Shown here: one piece after another, positions 1-5,258 of the stretch
How positions within the stretch are numbered: position 1 is the stretch's first letter
Layout: each line of letters starts with the position of its first letter
Source: Phycisphaerales bacterium
GTDB taxonomy: Bacteria > Planctomycetota > Phycisphaerae > Phycisphaerales > SM1A02
Assembly: GCA_007127615.1 (NCBI GenBank)
Contig: SKZB01000359.1
Location: 1-6,232, forward strand
Length of the DNA: 6,232 bases
Reading direction: 5' to 3'
Notes under the pieces: generated by a model
What the model was told of the DNA's origin: nothing
Database searches by the model: none
What the model saw: only the letters and a program-made list of their open reading frames with translations
Made by a program: the position numbers and the translations under genes

Positions 1-171
1 CTCGGTCAGCAGCGCCCGCTGCGATTTCGACAGATTGGTCATGCCGGCCGGGTCGTACACCCGCTTGGCAAAAACCCAGTCCATGACCTGCCCGGCGGCG
101 AAGCCCGGCATGCCGCGCTCAACACACCACGCCCGCAGGGTCTCCGGGGTTTGATCGAAGAAGTGTTCCAT
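1..171 (-). CDS. rlmN: RlmN-type 23S rRNA/tRNA adenine C2-methyltransferase, N-terminal part (cut by window edge)
   Basis: Only the first 57 codons are present; the gene runs off the left edge. The peptide begins MEHFFDQTPETLRAW and continues through a GMPGFAAGQVMDWVF segment to MTNLSKSQRALL at residues 44-55. This matches the usual N-terminal domain of RlmN (pattern LxxWLxxxGxPxFRAxQIxxWxY...DFxxMTNLSKxLR). Family knowledge: RlmN is a cytoplasmic radical-SAM enzyme that methylates C2 of A2503 in 23S rRNA and A37 in some tRNAs. The [4Fe-4S] CxxxCxxC motif and the catalytic cysteines lie beyond the window, so activity cannot be judged. The ATG at 171 gives a normal N-terminus; GTG (177) and TTG (174) lie just upstream in frame, and no Shine-Dalgarno sequence is visible. 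The Cfr resistance methylase is a related alternative, but the N-terminal sequence favours RlmN. The next gene on the same strand ends 244 bases upstream, so rlmN probably has its own promoter. Confidence 0.85.
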   Translation of the reverse strand, partial: MEHFFDQTPETLRAWCVERGMPGFAAGQVMDWVFAKRVYDPAGMTNLSKSQRALLTE

Positions 172-210
172 CAACACTAGCGTAGGCGGGAAGAGCGTCC
201 GATGTGCGGT

Positions 211-238
211 ACGGCCCCGGCCGGGCCGGGGTGGCCGT
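211..238. repeat. G+C-rich inverted repeat upstream of rlmN
   Basis: Bases 215-231 are a perfect palindrome around G223 (CCCCGGCC / GGCCGGGG). As RNA from either strand this would fold as a 7-bp all-G/C stem (215-221 with 225-231) and a 3-base loop. Four more pairs (ACGG 211-214 with CCGT 235-238) extend it across a 3-base bulge. It lies 40 bases upstream of the rlmN start, so on the minus strand it would sit in the rlmN leader if transcription starts above it. No T-run follows on either strand, so a classical intrinsic terminator is unlikely. A role as a leader hairpin, or as a factor-assisted terminator of the gene upstream, is conjecture. Confidence 0.4.
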
Positions 239-258
239 GCCGCCTCTCATCCGGGTCG

Positions 259-279
259 CCGCGCCCGGCGCGCGGTTTT
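259..279 (+). terminator. Weak terminator-like hairpin with T4 tail
   Basis: A 6-bp perfect stem (CCGCGC 259-264 with GCGCGG 270-275) closes a 5-base loop and is followed directly by TTTT at 276-279 when read on the plus strand. This resembles a short intrinsic terminator, but no plus-strand gene lies to its left in the window; the flanking genes are both on the minus strand. It could limit antisense transcription coming out of rlmN, or be chance in G+C-rich DNA. The T-run is short and the assignment is weak. Confidence 0.2.
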
Positions 280-415
280 GGCTGGCATCAATGGATAGTC
301 GCGCTGCATCAACAACATACAAAGAATCGCACCGACACCCGCACAAGACCCGGCAGCGGCGCTCCCATGCGCATGACGGGGTAAATGAGTGTGGGTACAG
401 CGAGACGAAGTGCAA

Positions 416-1693
416 CTATTCATCGAGAATGAGCCGACCCAGAATGAACCTGACTGCATCGCGTACATTTTCATCAGGGTGATCGCGATATGAACGCAGT
501 ACTTCAATATGATCAATCAAAATGTTTCCCCCTACTTGTCTGATGGCCTGCGAAGCTGTCAAGCGTACTGAGTCATCTTCATCGTCAAGGGCCTCGATCA
601 TGAGGAAATTTATCTCAGGCGGGCGAACACTCCGAACGATAGCGGAACGAAGACCAGCTGCACGAATGACCGGGTCAGGACTATGAAGCGCAGATTCAAT
701 CCCCTCCCAGAGGGTGTCGCCAGAACGCAACCGGGCCAGTGCTTCTACCCGAAGATGTCGTACATCATCGTGCTCATCATACTCCAGGTTCATGATCGCG
801 TCGTACGCGTCAGGCATGTGTTGGTGGAATCTCGCTGCAATCGCGATAGCTTCGAGCGCCCGGAATCGCGTCTTGGGATCTTTGTGTGTCAACAATTCAA
901 CGAGCGGGGCGACGACTTGCTCACTGTCCGACGCCATCATCGCAAGGCTTTGGATCGCCGCGATTCGCACATGCGCTGTTTCGTGGTCAAGGAGTTCAGC
1001 GGCCCGGGCAATGGAAGCGTCAAGATCATCATAGTCAATCCAGTAGATTGTAGCAGAAGTACGGATGTCCTTGTTCTCGTGAGCAAACTCAAGTGACAGC
1101 TTCTCAGTAATGTCTGATCTCAGCCGTTGGGATTCGCCATAATCACTACAGAATGCAAGCCAGAAATGAAACCGCCGCCGGGTCGATGGGTCGTGCTGAT
1201 CTTGCAGACGTTTGAGCACGGAGCGACCAAGCATGCGCCATTGCCATCGCCACAGTCTATCTTCCGTCGGATAAGAGAATGAACCATATTGATGCTCAAC
1301 AACACCGGTGATTCGAATCTTTATTTCATCAATGACCTGCTCTCGATCATCTATCCGAAGCATGATGATGACCACCGTCGTCGGTACGATCGACATCCAG
1401 CCATCGGCATGGACTTTCGGCTGCACGGCAAGAAATGCGCCAAGTAATAGTGGAAGAAAACTCGCCAGGGCCCAGCCCCAGTGCCGACGAGTCTTATGGA
1501 ACTGACGTATATGCTTCGCAGTGTGCCCACACTCCGGACATCGGAACGACGACGCATTCTTCATGGAGAACCAGCATTTTCTGCACCGCATCCGACCTCG
1601 TGATCGATCGGCGAACAATGCCAATCCCAGCAAACATGCAGAGATTGCTGCAGAAATGAAAGCACCACTCCAATACAACCACTCGGATGTCAT
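416..1693 (-). CDS. Membrane-anchored zinc-ribbon/HEAT-repeat protein of unknown function
   Basis: 425 residues. Residues 7-28 form a hydrophobic helix. A short basic region follows with a zinc ribbon, C37-x2-C40 and C52-x2-C55 (CRKC and CPECG). Residues 73-91 are a second membrane segment and about 98-112 a weaker third. Residues 144-152 are rich in Trp. From about 195 to the end there are repeated helix pairs of HEAT type with recurring DDxVR/ExVR-like turns, e.g. at 240-250, 273-283, 308-319, 338-347, 372-383 and 407-416. Positive charge around the ribbon suggests that the ribbon and the HEAT solenoid face the cytoplasm. Family knowledge: HEAT solenoids bind proteins; such ribbons are frequent in planctomycete proteins of unknown role. 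No catalytic motif is seen. The ATG at 1693 is the first in frame and places the N-terminal helix correctly; only a weak GGA-type ribosome site precedes it. Base composition is clearly lower in G+C (two sampled 60-base rows 40-42%) than hpnD (one row 73%), which may reflect a different origin or relaxed codon use. The reading frame is certain; the role is not. Confidence 0.85.
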   Translation of the reverse strand: MTSEWLYWSGAFISAAISACLLGLALFADRSRGRMRCRKCWFSMKNASSFRCPECGHTAKHIRQFHKTRRHWGWALASFLPLLLGAFLAVQPKVHADGWMSIVPTTVVIIMLRIDDREQVIDEIKIRITGVVEHQYGSFSYPTEDRLWRWQWRMLGRSVLKRLQDQHDPSTRRRFHFWLAFCSDYGESQRLRSDITEKLSLEFAHENKDIRTSATIYWIDYDDLDASIARAAELLDHETAHVRIAAIQSLAMMASDSEQVVAPLVELLTHKDPKTRFRALEAIAIAARFHQHMPDAYDAIMNLEYDEHDDVRHLRVEALARLRSGDTLWEGIESALHSPDPVIRAAGLRSAIVRSVRPPEINFLMIEALDDEDDSVRLTASQAIRQVGGNILIDHIEVLRSYRDHPDENVRDAVRFILGRLILDE

Positions 1694-1871
1694 GAGTCCA
1701 TTCCAGGGTTAAGGACAGGTGTCATGTTTCGCCCTTCGGGATGAAGCTTCGACAAGCCGGATCGTGACGCGCTTCAAGTCGCTTCTGTCCTTTCGGCTGA
1801 TGACCTCATCGCATAGCGACCCCCACAGCCTGACGGATATCGTACGGCGCCATGTTACCTCTGCCATCCGC

Positions 1872-2099
1872 CTAACGGATCATCCATGCTACATCGGCGA
1901 TTGCGTGCACCGTGTCAATAGCCAGGGGCGCGGAAGGGATGGGCCGCGCGTTTGTCGCCGGAGTCTCTTTGTGAGCGGTCTCCGGGAGCTGATCCGGGTC
2001 CGGCGGGCTGATCTGTTCGCATTCGAAGAGGCGCTTCAGGAATCCGCGAAAGGTGGGTGGAGCGGGGATGAGGCTCAGTCCGCCGAGGTGGAAGGCCAA
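1872..2099 (-). CDS. Possible small hypothetical protein downstream of ispH (weak)
   Basis: A 75-residue frame with a TTG start and TAG stop begins 74 bases after the ispH stop on the same strand. It reads MAFHLGGLSLIPAPP at the start, then a short TFRGFLKRLFECEQ segment, then a proline-rich middle and a hydrophobic end. Third codon positions are mostly G or C, as in the true genes nearby, which is the main argument for coding. Against it: no ATG or GTG start in frame, no Shine-Dalgarno sequence, no recognised domain, and long chance frames are common at this G+C. The frame stays open upstream to the ispH stop without a better start. It may also be the remnant of a longer gene. I do not recognise the product. 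Confidence 0.22.
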   Translation of the reverse strand: MAFHLGGLSLIPAPPTFRGFLKRLFECEQISPPDPDQLPETAHKETPATNARPIPSAPLAIDTVHAIADVAWMIR

Positions 2100-2125
2100 G
2101 ACGACGCGGAATCGTTTTCGGTTCG

Positions 2126-2151
2126 CCGTACGACGACATACCGTCGTGCGG
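2126..2151. repeat. Stem-loop just downstream of ispH
   Basis: ACGACG (2130-2135) pairs with CGTCGT (2142-2147) around a 6-base loop, and CCG (2126-2128) pairs with CGG (2149-2151) across one non-Watson-Crick position (T2129/G2148: a wobble on the plus strand, a mismatch on the minus strand). It begins 23 bases past the ispH stop, where a terminator or 3'-end stabilising hairpin would be expected. The minus strand after the hairpin is not T-rich (GCGAACCGAAAACG), so intrinsic termination is not well supported. Confidence 0.3.
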
Positions 2152-2173
2152 GCGGCGCGAGGCGCGGGCGGTT

Positions 2174-3232
2174 TCAGGTGGTCGCGCCGACCGTCAGATC
2201 AACCGTGCGGTGCGGAATGTCATGTTCGTCGAGCCAGGAACTGATCGCCGCGATGTTGTCCATCCGGATCCGCCGGCCGGTGGGATCGATATCGCGCGAG
2301 CGCATGAACTGCTTGAGGGTGCCCGGCAGGCCGAACTCAACCGCTTCGCGCGAGACATCATGCTGCTCGACCTCGCCGCCGTACTTCTCGATCAACTCCA
2401 GGATCAATTCCTTCACGAGATACTCCGGCGCGCTCGCCCCGGCGGTGATGAGCAGGCGATCGATACCATCAAACCACGAGGGCTGCATCTCGCTCTTGTC
2501 ATCGATCAGGTACGCCGGGGTGCCGACCGCCTCGGCCAGTTCGCGCAGCCGCTGGGAATTGGAGCTGTTCTTGGAGCCGACCACGAGGACGAGGTCACAA
2601 TCCGGGGCAATGGCCCGCACCGCCGTCTGACGGTTCGTCGTCGCGTAACAGATGTCTTCGCTCGGCGGCTCCTTGATCTTCGGGAACGCCTTCTTGAGCG
2701 CGTGAATGATGACGTTCGCGTCGTCCATGCTCAGCGTCGTCTGGGTCAGATAGACCAGCATGTCCGGATCATTGATGCGCAACTTCGGAATATCCGCGGG
2801 CGACTCCACGACCTGAATCGAGTCCGGCGCTTCGCCGCGGGTGCCGATCACTTCCTGATGATCCGCGTGTCCGACCAGCAGAATCTGATACCCCTTGCGC
2901 GAGTACCGGATGGCTTCGGCGTGAACCTTTGTGACCAGCGGGCAGGTGGCGTCGATCGCGGTCAGATTGCGCTGCCGCGCCTGCTCACGAATCAACGGGC
3001 TGACGCCATGGGCGCTGAAGACGACGATCGCGCCTTCCGGCAGTTCCTGCACATCGTCAACGAACGTCACCCCCTGCTCGCGGAAGCGGTTGACCACGTG
3101 CTTGTTGTGGACGATCTCGTGGTAGACGTAGATCGTCTCCCCCTCGCAGATGTCGAGGAGTTGATCGACCACGTCGATGGCCATGTACACGCCGGCGCAG
3201 AAACCACGGGGATTGGCAAGAATCAGCTTCAT
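2174..3232 (-). CDS. ispH: 4-hydroxy-3-methylbut-2-enyl diphosphate reductase, IspH (LytB)
   Basis: 352 residues. IspH is the last enzyme of the MEP pathway; it reduces HMBPP to IPP and DMAPP in the cytoplasm using a [4Fe-4S] cluster. The three cluster cysteines are present: C12 in NPRGFCAGV, C97 in DATCPLV and C195 in EDICYAT. The diphosphate-binding and catalytic residues are also visible: H42 (EIVHNKHVV), H75 (SAHGVSP), H125 and E127 (GHADHQEV), the TQTTLS motif at 163-168, SSN at 223-225 in KNSSNSQRL, and S267 in TAGASAPE. The ATG at 3232 puts MKLILANPRGFCAG at the N-terminus as in the family. A longer in-frame extension reaching to 3376 is basic, unlike IspH, and would run into the divergent promoter region. 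No Shine-Dalgarno sequence precedes the start. The protein is longer than E. coli IspH (316); the extra length is a C-terminal tail of about 45 residues, from about 308, of unknown role. The gene diverges from hpnC. Confidence 0.97.
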   Translation of the reverse strand: MKLILANPRGFCAGVYMAIDVVDQLLDICEGETIYVYHEIVHNKHVVNRFREQGVTFVDDVQELPEGAIVVFSAHGVSPLIREQARQRNLTAIDATCPLVTKVHAEAIRYSRKGYQILLVGHADHQEVIGTRGEAPDSIQVVESPADIPKLRINDPDMLVYLTQTTLSMDDANVIIHALKKAFPKIKEPPSEDICYATTNRQTAVRAIAPDCDLVLVVGSKNSSNSQRLRELAEAVGTPAYLIDDKSEMQPSWFDGIDRLLITAGASAPEYLVKELILELIEKYGGEVEQHDVSREAVEFGLPGTLKQFMRSRDIDPTGRRIRMDNIAAISSWLDEHDIPHRTVDLTVGATT

Positions 3233-3267
3233 GGGAACAAGTCGATCGGGGAAATGGAAAACATCGC

Positions 3268-3273
3268 ATTCTA
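3268..3273 (-). promoter_or_regulatory. Possible -10 element for ispH
   Basis: On the minus strand these bases read TAGAAT, five of six matching the sigma-70 -10 consensus. Transcription would start near 3261, about 28 bases before the ispH ATG. No good -35 match is seen 16-18 bases upstream, so the call rests on one hexamer and its position in the divergent gap. Confidence 0.3.
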
Positions 3274-3331
3274 GCGGCTTACGTCGGTGCCGTCGAAGCC
3301 GGGCGGACCGGAACGGTGGCCGCCATCGCCG

Positions 3332-3363
3332 CTTCGGACTACAGTACCGGCTTCCTTCGGACT
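3332..3363 (+). repeat. 9-bp direct repeat in the ispH-hpnC divergent region
   Basis: CTTCGGACT occurs at 3332-3340 and again at 3355-3363, 23 bases start to start, i.e. about two helical turns. It lies 25-56 bases upstream of the hpnC start. A weak -10-like TACAGT (3340-3345) lies between and slightly overlaps the first copy. A pair of operator half-sites is possible, but a repeat of this length can occur by chance in G+C-rich DNA. Confidence 0.2.
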
Positions 3364-3387
3364 CCACAGGCGGCATTGAAACCGACC

Positions 3388-4359
3388 ATGAGCGTCAGTC
3401 CCGTTCAGCAACTCGCCCAATTCGGCCCCGACCGGTGCGACCCCCTCTCCGTCGGGGAGGCCCGCGCCTGGTGCCGCCGGTTGACCCGCGGCCACTACGA
3501 AAACTTCAGCGTGCTCAGTTCTCTGGTCCCCCGTCACCTGCGGGACGACTTTGCCGCGATTTACGCCTTCTGCCGGTGGGCGGACGATCTGGGCGATGAA
3601 GTCGGAGAACCCGAGCGTGCCCTCGAACTGCTCACCTGGTGGCGGGAGGAACTCCACGCCTGTTTCAACGGTGAACCCCGGCACCCGGTTTTCGTGGCGC
3701 TGCAGCCGACCATCCAAGAACACGAACTGCCGATCCGGCCGTTCGATGATCTCATTCGGGCCTTCGAGCGGGACCAGACGGCCACGCGCTACGAAACCTG
3801 GGCGCAGGTCCTCGACTACTGCCGGCTCAGCGCGAACCCGGTCGGCCGGCTGGTTCTGATGGTCTGCGGCGAATCGCGCGATGAATCGTCCTTCGCGCTG
3901 AGCGATTCCATCTGTACGGCCTTGCAACTGACCAATCACTGGCAGGATGTCAATCGCGACCTGCTCGAACGCGACCGGATCTATCTGCCGCGGGAACTCA
4001 CCGGCGAAATCGCCGATTTCGAAACCCGTTTTCGCGCGAGCGCCACCCGCGGATTTTCTGTGGACCGGACATTTCTGGAGGAATCACGCCGGGTGGTTCG
4101 CACCTGCGTCGACCGCACCTGGCCGATGTTCGAGCGCGGCGCAACGCTTCTCGATCGTCTCGGCCCGTCATCGCGGCCGGTCGTCTGGCTGTTGGCCGCC
4201 GGCGGCCAGCACGTGCTCCGCCAGATCGAGTACTGGAACTACGAGACCGTGCTTCACCGGCCTCGGTTGGGGAAGTTCAGCCGAATCATGCTGGTCGCGC
4301 AGGCGTGGTGCCGCGCGCGGCTGTCTTCCCGGGGCGCGAAAAGGAATGACGGCGAATGA
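3388..4359 (+). CDS. hpnC: Hydroxysqualene synthase HpnC (squalene/phytoene synthase family)
   Basis: 323 residues. In the hopanoid-type route HpnC converts presqualene diphosphate, made by HpnD, to hydroxysqualene. The HpnC signature is clear: HYENFSV at 36-42, YAFCRWADDLGDE at 59-71, RHPVFVAL at 98-105, TRYETW at 133-138, SANPVGRLVL at 148-157 and TALQLTNHWQDV at 177-188. The two Asp-rich motifs that bind Mg-diphosphate in this family are intact: DDLGD (66-70) and DVNRD (187-191), the latter followed by IYLP at 198-201. It is a soluble or membrane-associated all-alpha prenyltransferase. The ATG at 3388 is preferred because it leaves a typical short N-terminus; an in-frame GTG at 3316 would add 24 residues overlapping the divergent promoter. 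No clear ribosome site precedes it. Its stop overlaps the hpnD start in ATGA, indicating an operon. Assignment to HpnC rather than HpnD rests on FCRWADDLGDE and HYENFSV. Confidence 0.95.
   Translation: MSVSPVQQLAQFGPDRCDPLSVGEARAWCRRLTRGHYENFSVLSSLVPRHLRDDFAAIYAFCRWADDLGDEVGEPERALELLTWWREELHACFNGEPRHPVFVALQPTIQEHELPIRPFDDLIRAFERDQTATRYETWAQVLDYCRLSANPVGRLVLMVCGESRDESSFALSDSICTALQLTNHWQDVNRDLLERDRIYLPRELTGEIADFETRFRASATRGFSVDRTFLEESRRVVRTCVDRTWPMFERGATLLDRLGPSSRPVVWLLAAGGQHVLRQIEYWNYETVLHRPRLGKFSRIMLVAQAWCRARLSSRGAKRNDGE
4341..4345 (+). promoter_or_regulatory. Ribosome binding site for hpnD inside hpnC
   Basis: AAGGA lies ten bases before the hpnD ATG (4356) within the last codons of hpnC. 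It is the clearest Shine-Dalgarno-like site in the window, supports the ATG at 4356 as the true start, and fits coupled translation across the overlap. Confidence 0.5.
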
Positions 4360-5258
4360 CCGTCACTTCGGCTGATCAACTGCATTCGGCGTTCTCGCAT
4401 TGCCGCGGCGTCACGCGCGAACGAGCGCGGAATTTTTACTACGGCCTCAAACTGCTGCCGGAGCCGCAACGATCGGCGCTCTACGCCGTATACGCCTGGA
4501 TGCGCCGGGCCGATGATCTCGTGGACGGCGAGTCGGGCGACCAGTCCATCCCCGCGCCGCAACGTCTGGATGCGTTCCGCGCCGAGACGTGGCGCGCGTT
4601 GGGCGGCGATCCGCCGGAGGGTGATCCGATCTGGCCCGCACTCGCGCACGTCGCCGCCGAGTTCAACCTGCAGCCGCGCCACTTCGAGGACATGCTGGCC
4701 GGCCAGTTTGATGACACGGAGGACCACACGTACGAGACCTTCGAGGATCTGAGGACCTACTGCTACCGGGTCGCCTCGACCGTGGGTCTGGTCTGTATTG
4801 AAATCTGGGGGTACTCCGATCCGGCGGCGCGAACCCATGCGATCGATCGCGGTATGGCCTTTCAGTTGACCAACATCCTGCGCGATTTCCGCGAGGACTT
4901 CGCCGAAGGCCGGGTCTATCTGCCGTCAAACGATTTCGCCGAACACGGCATCACGCCGCATGATCTCATCGACTGGTCGCAGCCGGAACGCTGCCGCGCA
5001 TTTCTGTTGCAGCAGATCGAGCGCGCGACGACATTCTATGACCGCTCCGCACCGCTGGACGAGCTGGTCACACCGGAGTGCGTTCCGACGCTTTGGGCGA
5101 TGACCGCCATCTACCGGGGACTGCTCGAGAAAATGCGAACGCACCCGGAGCGGGTCGTCACGGGTGATCGCATTCGCCTGAGCGCCATGGAGAAGGGGCT
5201 GATCGCTCTCCGCGCCAAATGGTTCCGGATGCCGCACTCGGCGGGGTCTTCGACGTGA
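4356..5258 (+). CDS. hpnD: Presqualene diphosphate synthase HpnD (squalene/phytoene synthase family)
   Basis: 300 residues, the normal size for the family. HpnD condenses two farnesyl diphosphates head to head to presqualene diphosphate, the first committed step to squalene. Visible motifs: NFYYGLKLLP at 26-35, LYAVYAWMRRADDLVD at 42-57 with the first Asp motif DDLVD (53-57), YCYRVASTVGLV at 135-146, and FQLTNILRDFRED at 169-181 with the second Asp motif DFRED (177-181), followed by GRVYLP (185-190). These residues hold the Mg ions and diphosphates in trans-prenyltransferases of this type. The start lies in ATGA, overlapping the hpnC stop by four bases, with AAGGA ten bases upstream. The stop TGA at 5256-5258 overlaps the GTG start of hpnE. 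By sequence alone this could be a phytoene or dehydrosqualene synthase (CrtB/CrtM); its place between hpnC and hpnE makes HpnD the best call. Confidence 0.95.
   Translation: MTVTSADQLHSAFSHCRGVTRERARNFYYGLKLLPEPQRSALYAVYAWMRRADDLVDGESGDQSIPAPQRLDAFRAETWRALGGDPPEGDPIWPALAHVAAEFNLQPRHFEDMLAGQFDDTEDHTYETFEDLRTYCYRVASTVGLVCIEIWGYSDPAARTHAIDRGMAFQLTNILRDFREDFAEGRVYLPSNDFAEHGITPHDLIDWSQPERCRAFLLQQIERATTFYDRSAPLDELVTPECVPTLWAMTAIYRGLLEKMRTHPERVVTGDRIRLSAMEKGLIALRAKWFRMPHSAGSST

Larger units (their letters stand above)
1694..2173. other. 480-base stretch without a convincing gene between ispH and the HEAT-repeat gene
   Basis: Both flanking genes are on the minus strand, so this stretch should hold the 3' end of the ispH transcript and the promoter of the HEAT-repeat gene. 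I see a stem-loop just after ispH, one weak small reading frame with a TTG start, and no recognisable protein domain on either strand. No clear -35/-10 pair was found upstream of 1693. The half nearer the HEAT-repeat gene (about 1694-1870) is closer in composition to that gene than to ispH. The stretch may be a decayed gene remnant, but no homology could be tested. Confidence 0.5.

Noticed and set aside
119..415. 98-codon minus-strand frame starting at the end of the HEAT-repeat gene
   Set aside because: It overlaps rlmN out of frame by about 50 bases, has a TTG start and no plausible protein character.
1719..2630. 303-codon plus-strand frame spanning the gap and part of ispH
   Set aside because: It has a GTG start, no recognisable domain, Ser/Arg-rich composition, and overlaps ispH antisense by over 450 bases.
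2210..3274. Long plus-strand open frame (354 codons) antisense to ispH
   Set aside because: ispH on the other strand has all its family motifs; the antisense frame is rich in Arg/Asp/Val repeats typical of a mirror frame in G+C-rich DNA.
3233..3376. N-terminal extension of ispH by 48 residues
   Set aside because: The basic, low-complexity extension does not resemble IspH, which begins at MKLILANPRGFC.
3316..3387. Upstream GTG start for hpnC adding 24 residues
   Set aside because: The extra segment is not typical of HpnC and would cover the divergent promoter region; the ATG at 3388 fits the family better.
3271..3939. 222-codon minus-strand frame opposite hpnC
   Set aside because: hpnC signature motifs occupy the plus strand; the opposite frame shows only low-complexity charged sequence.
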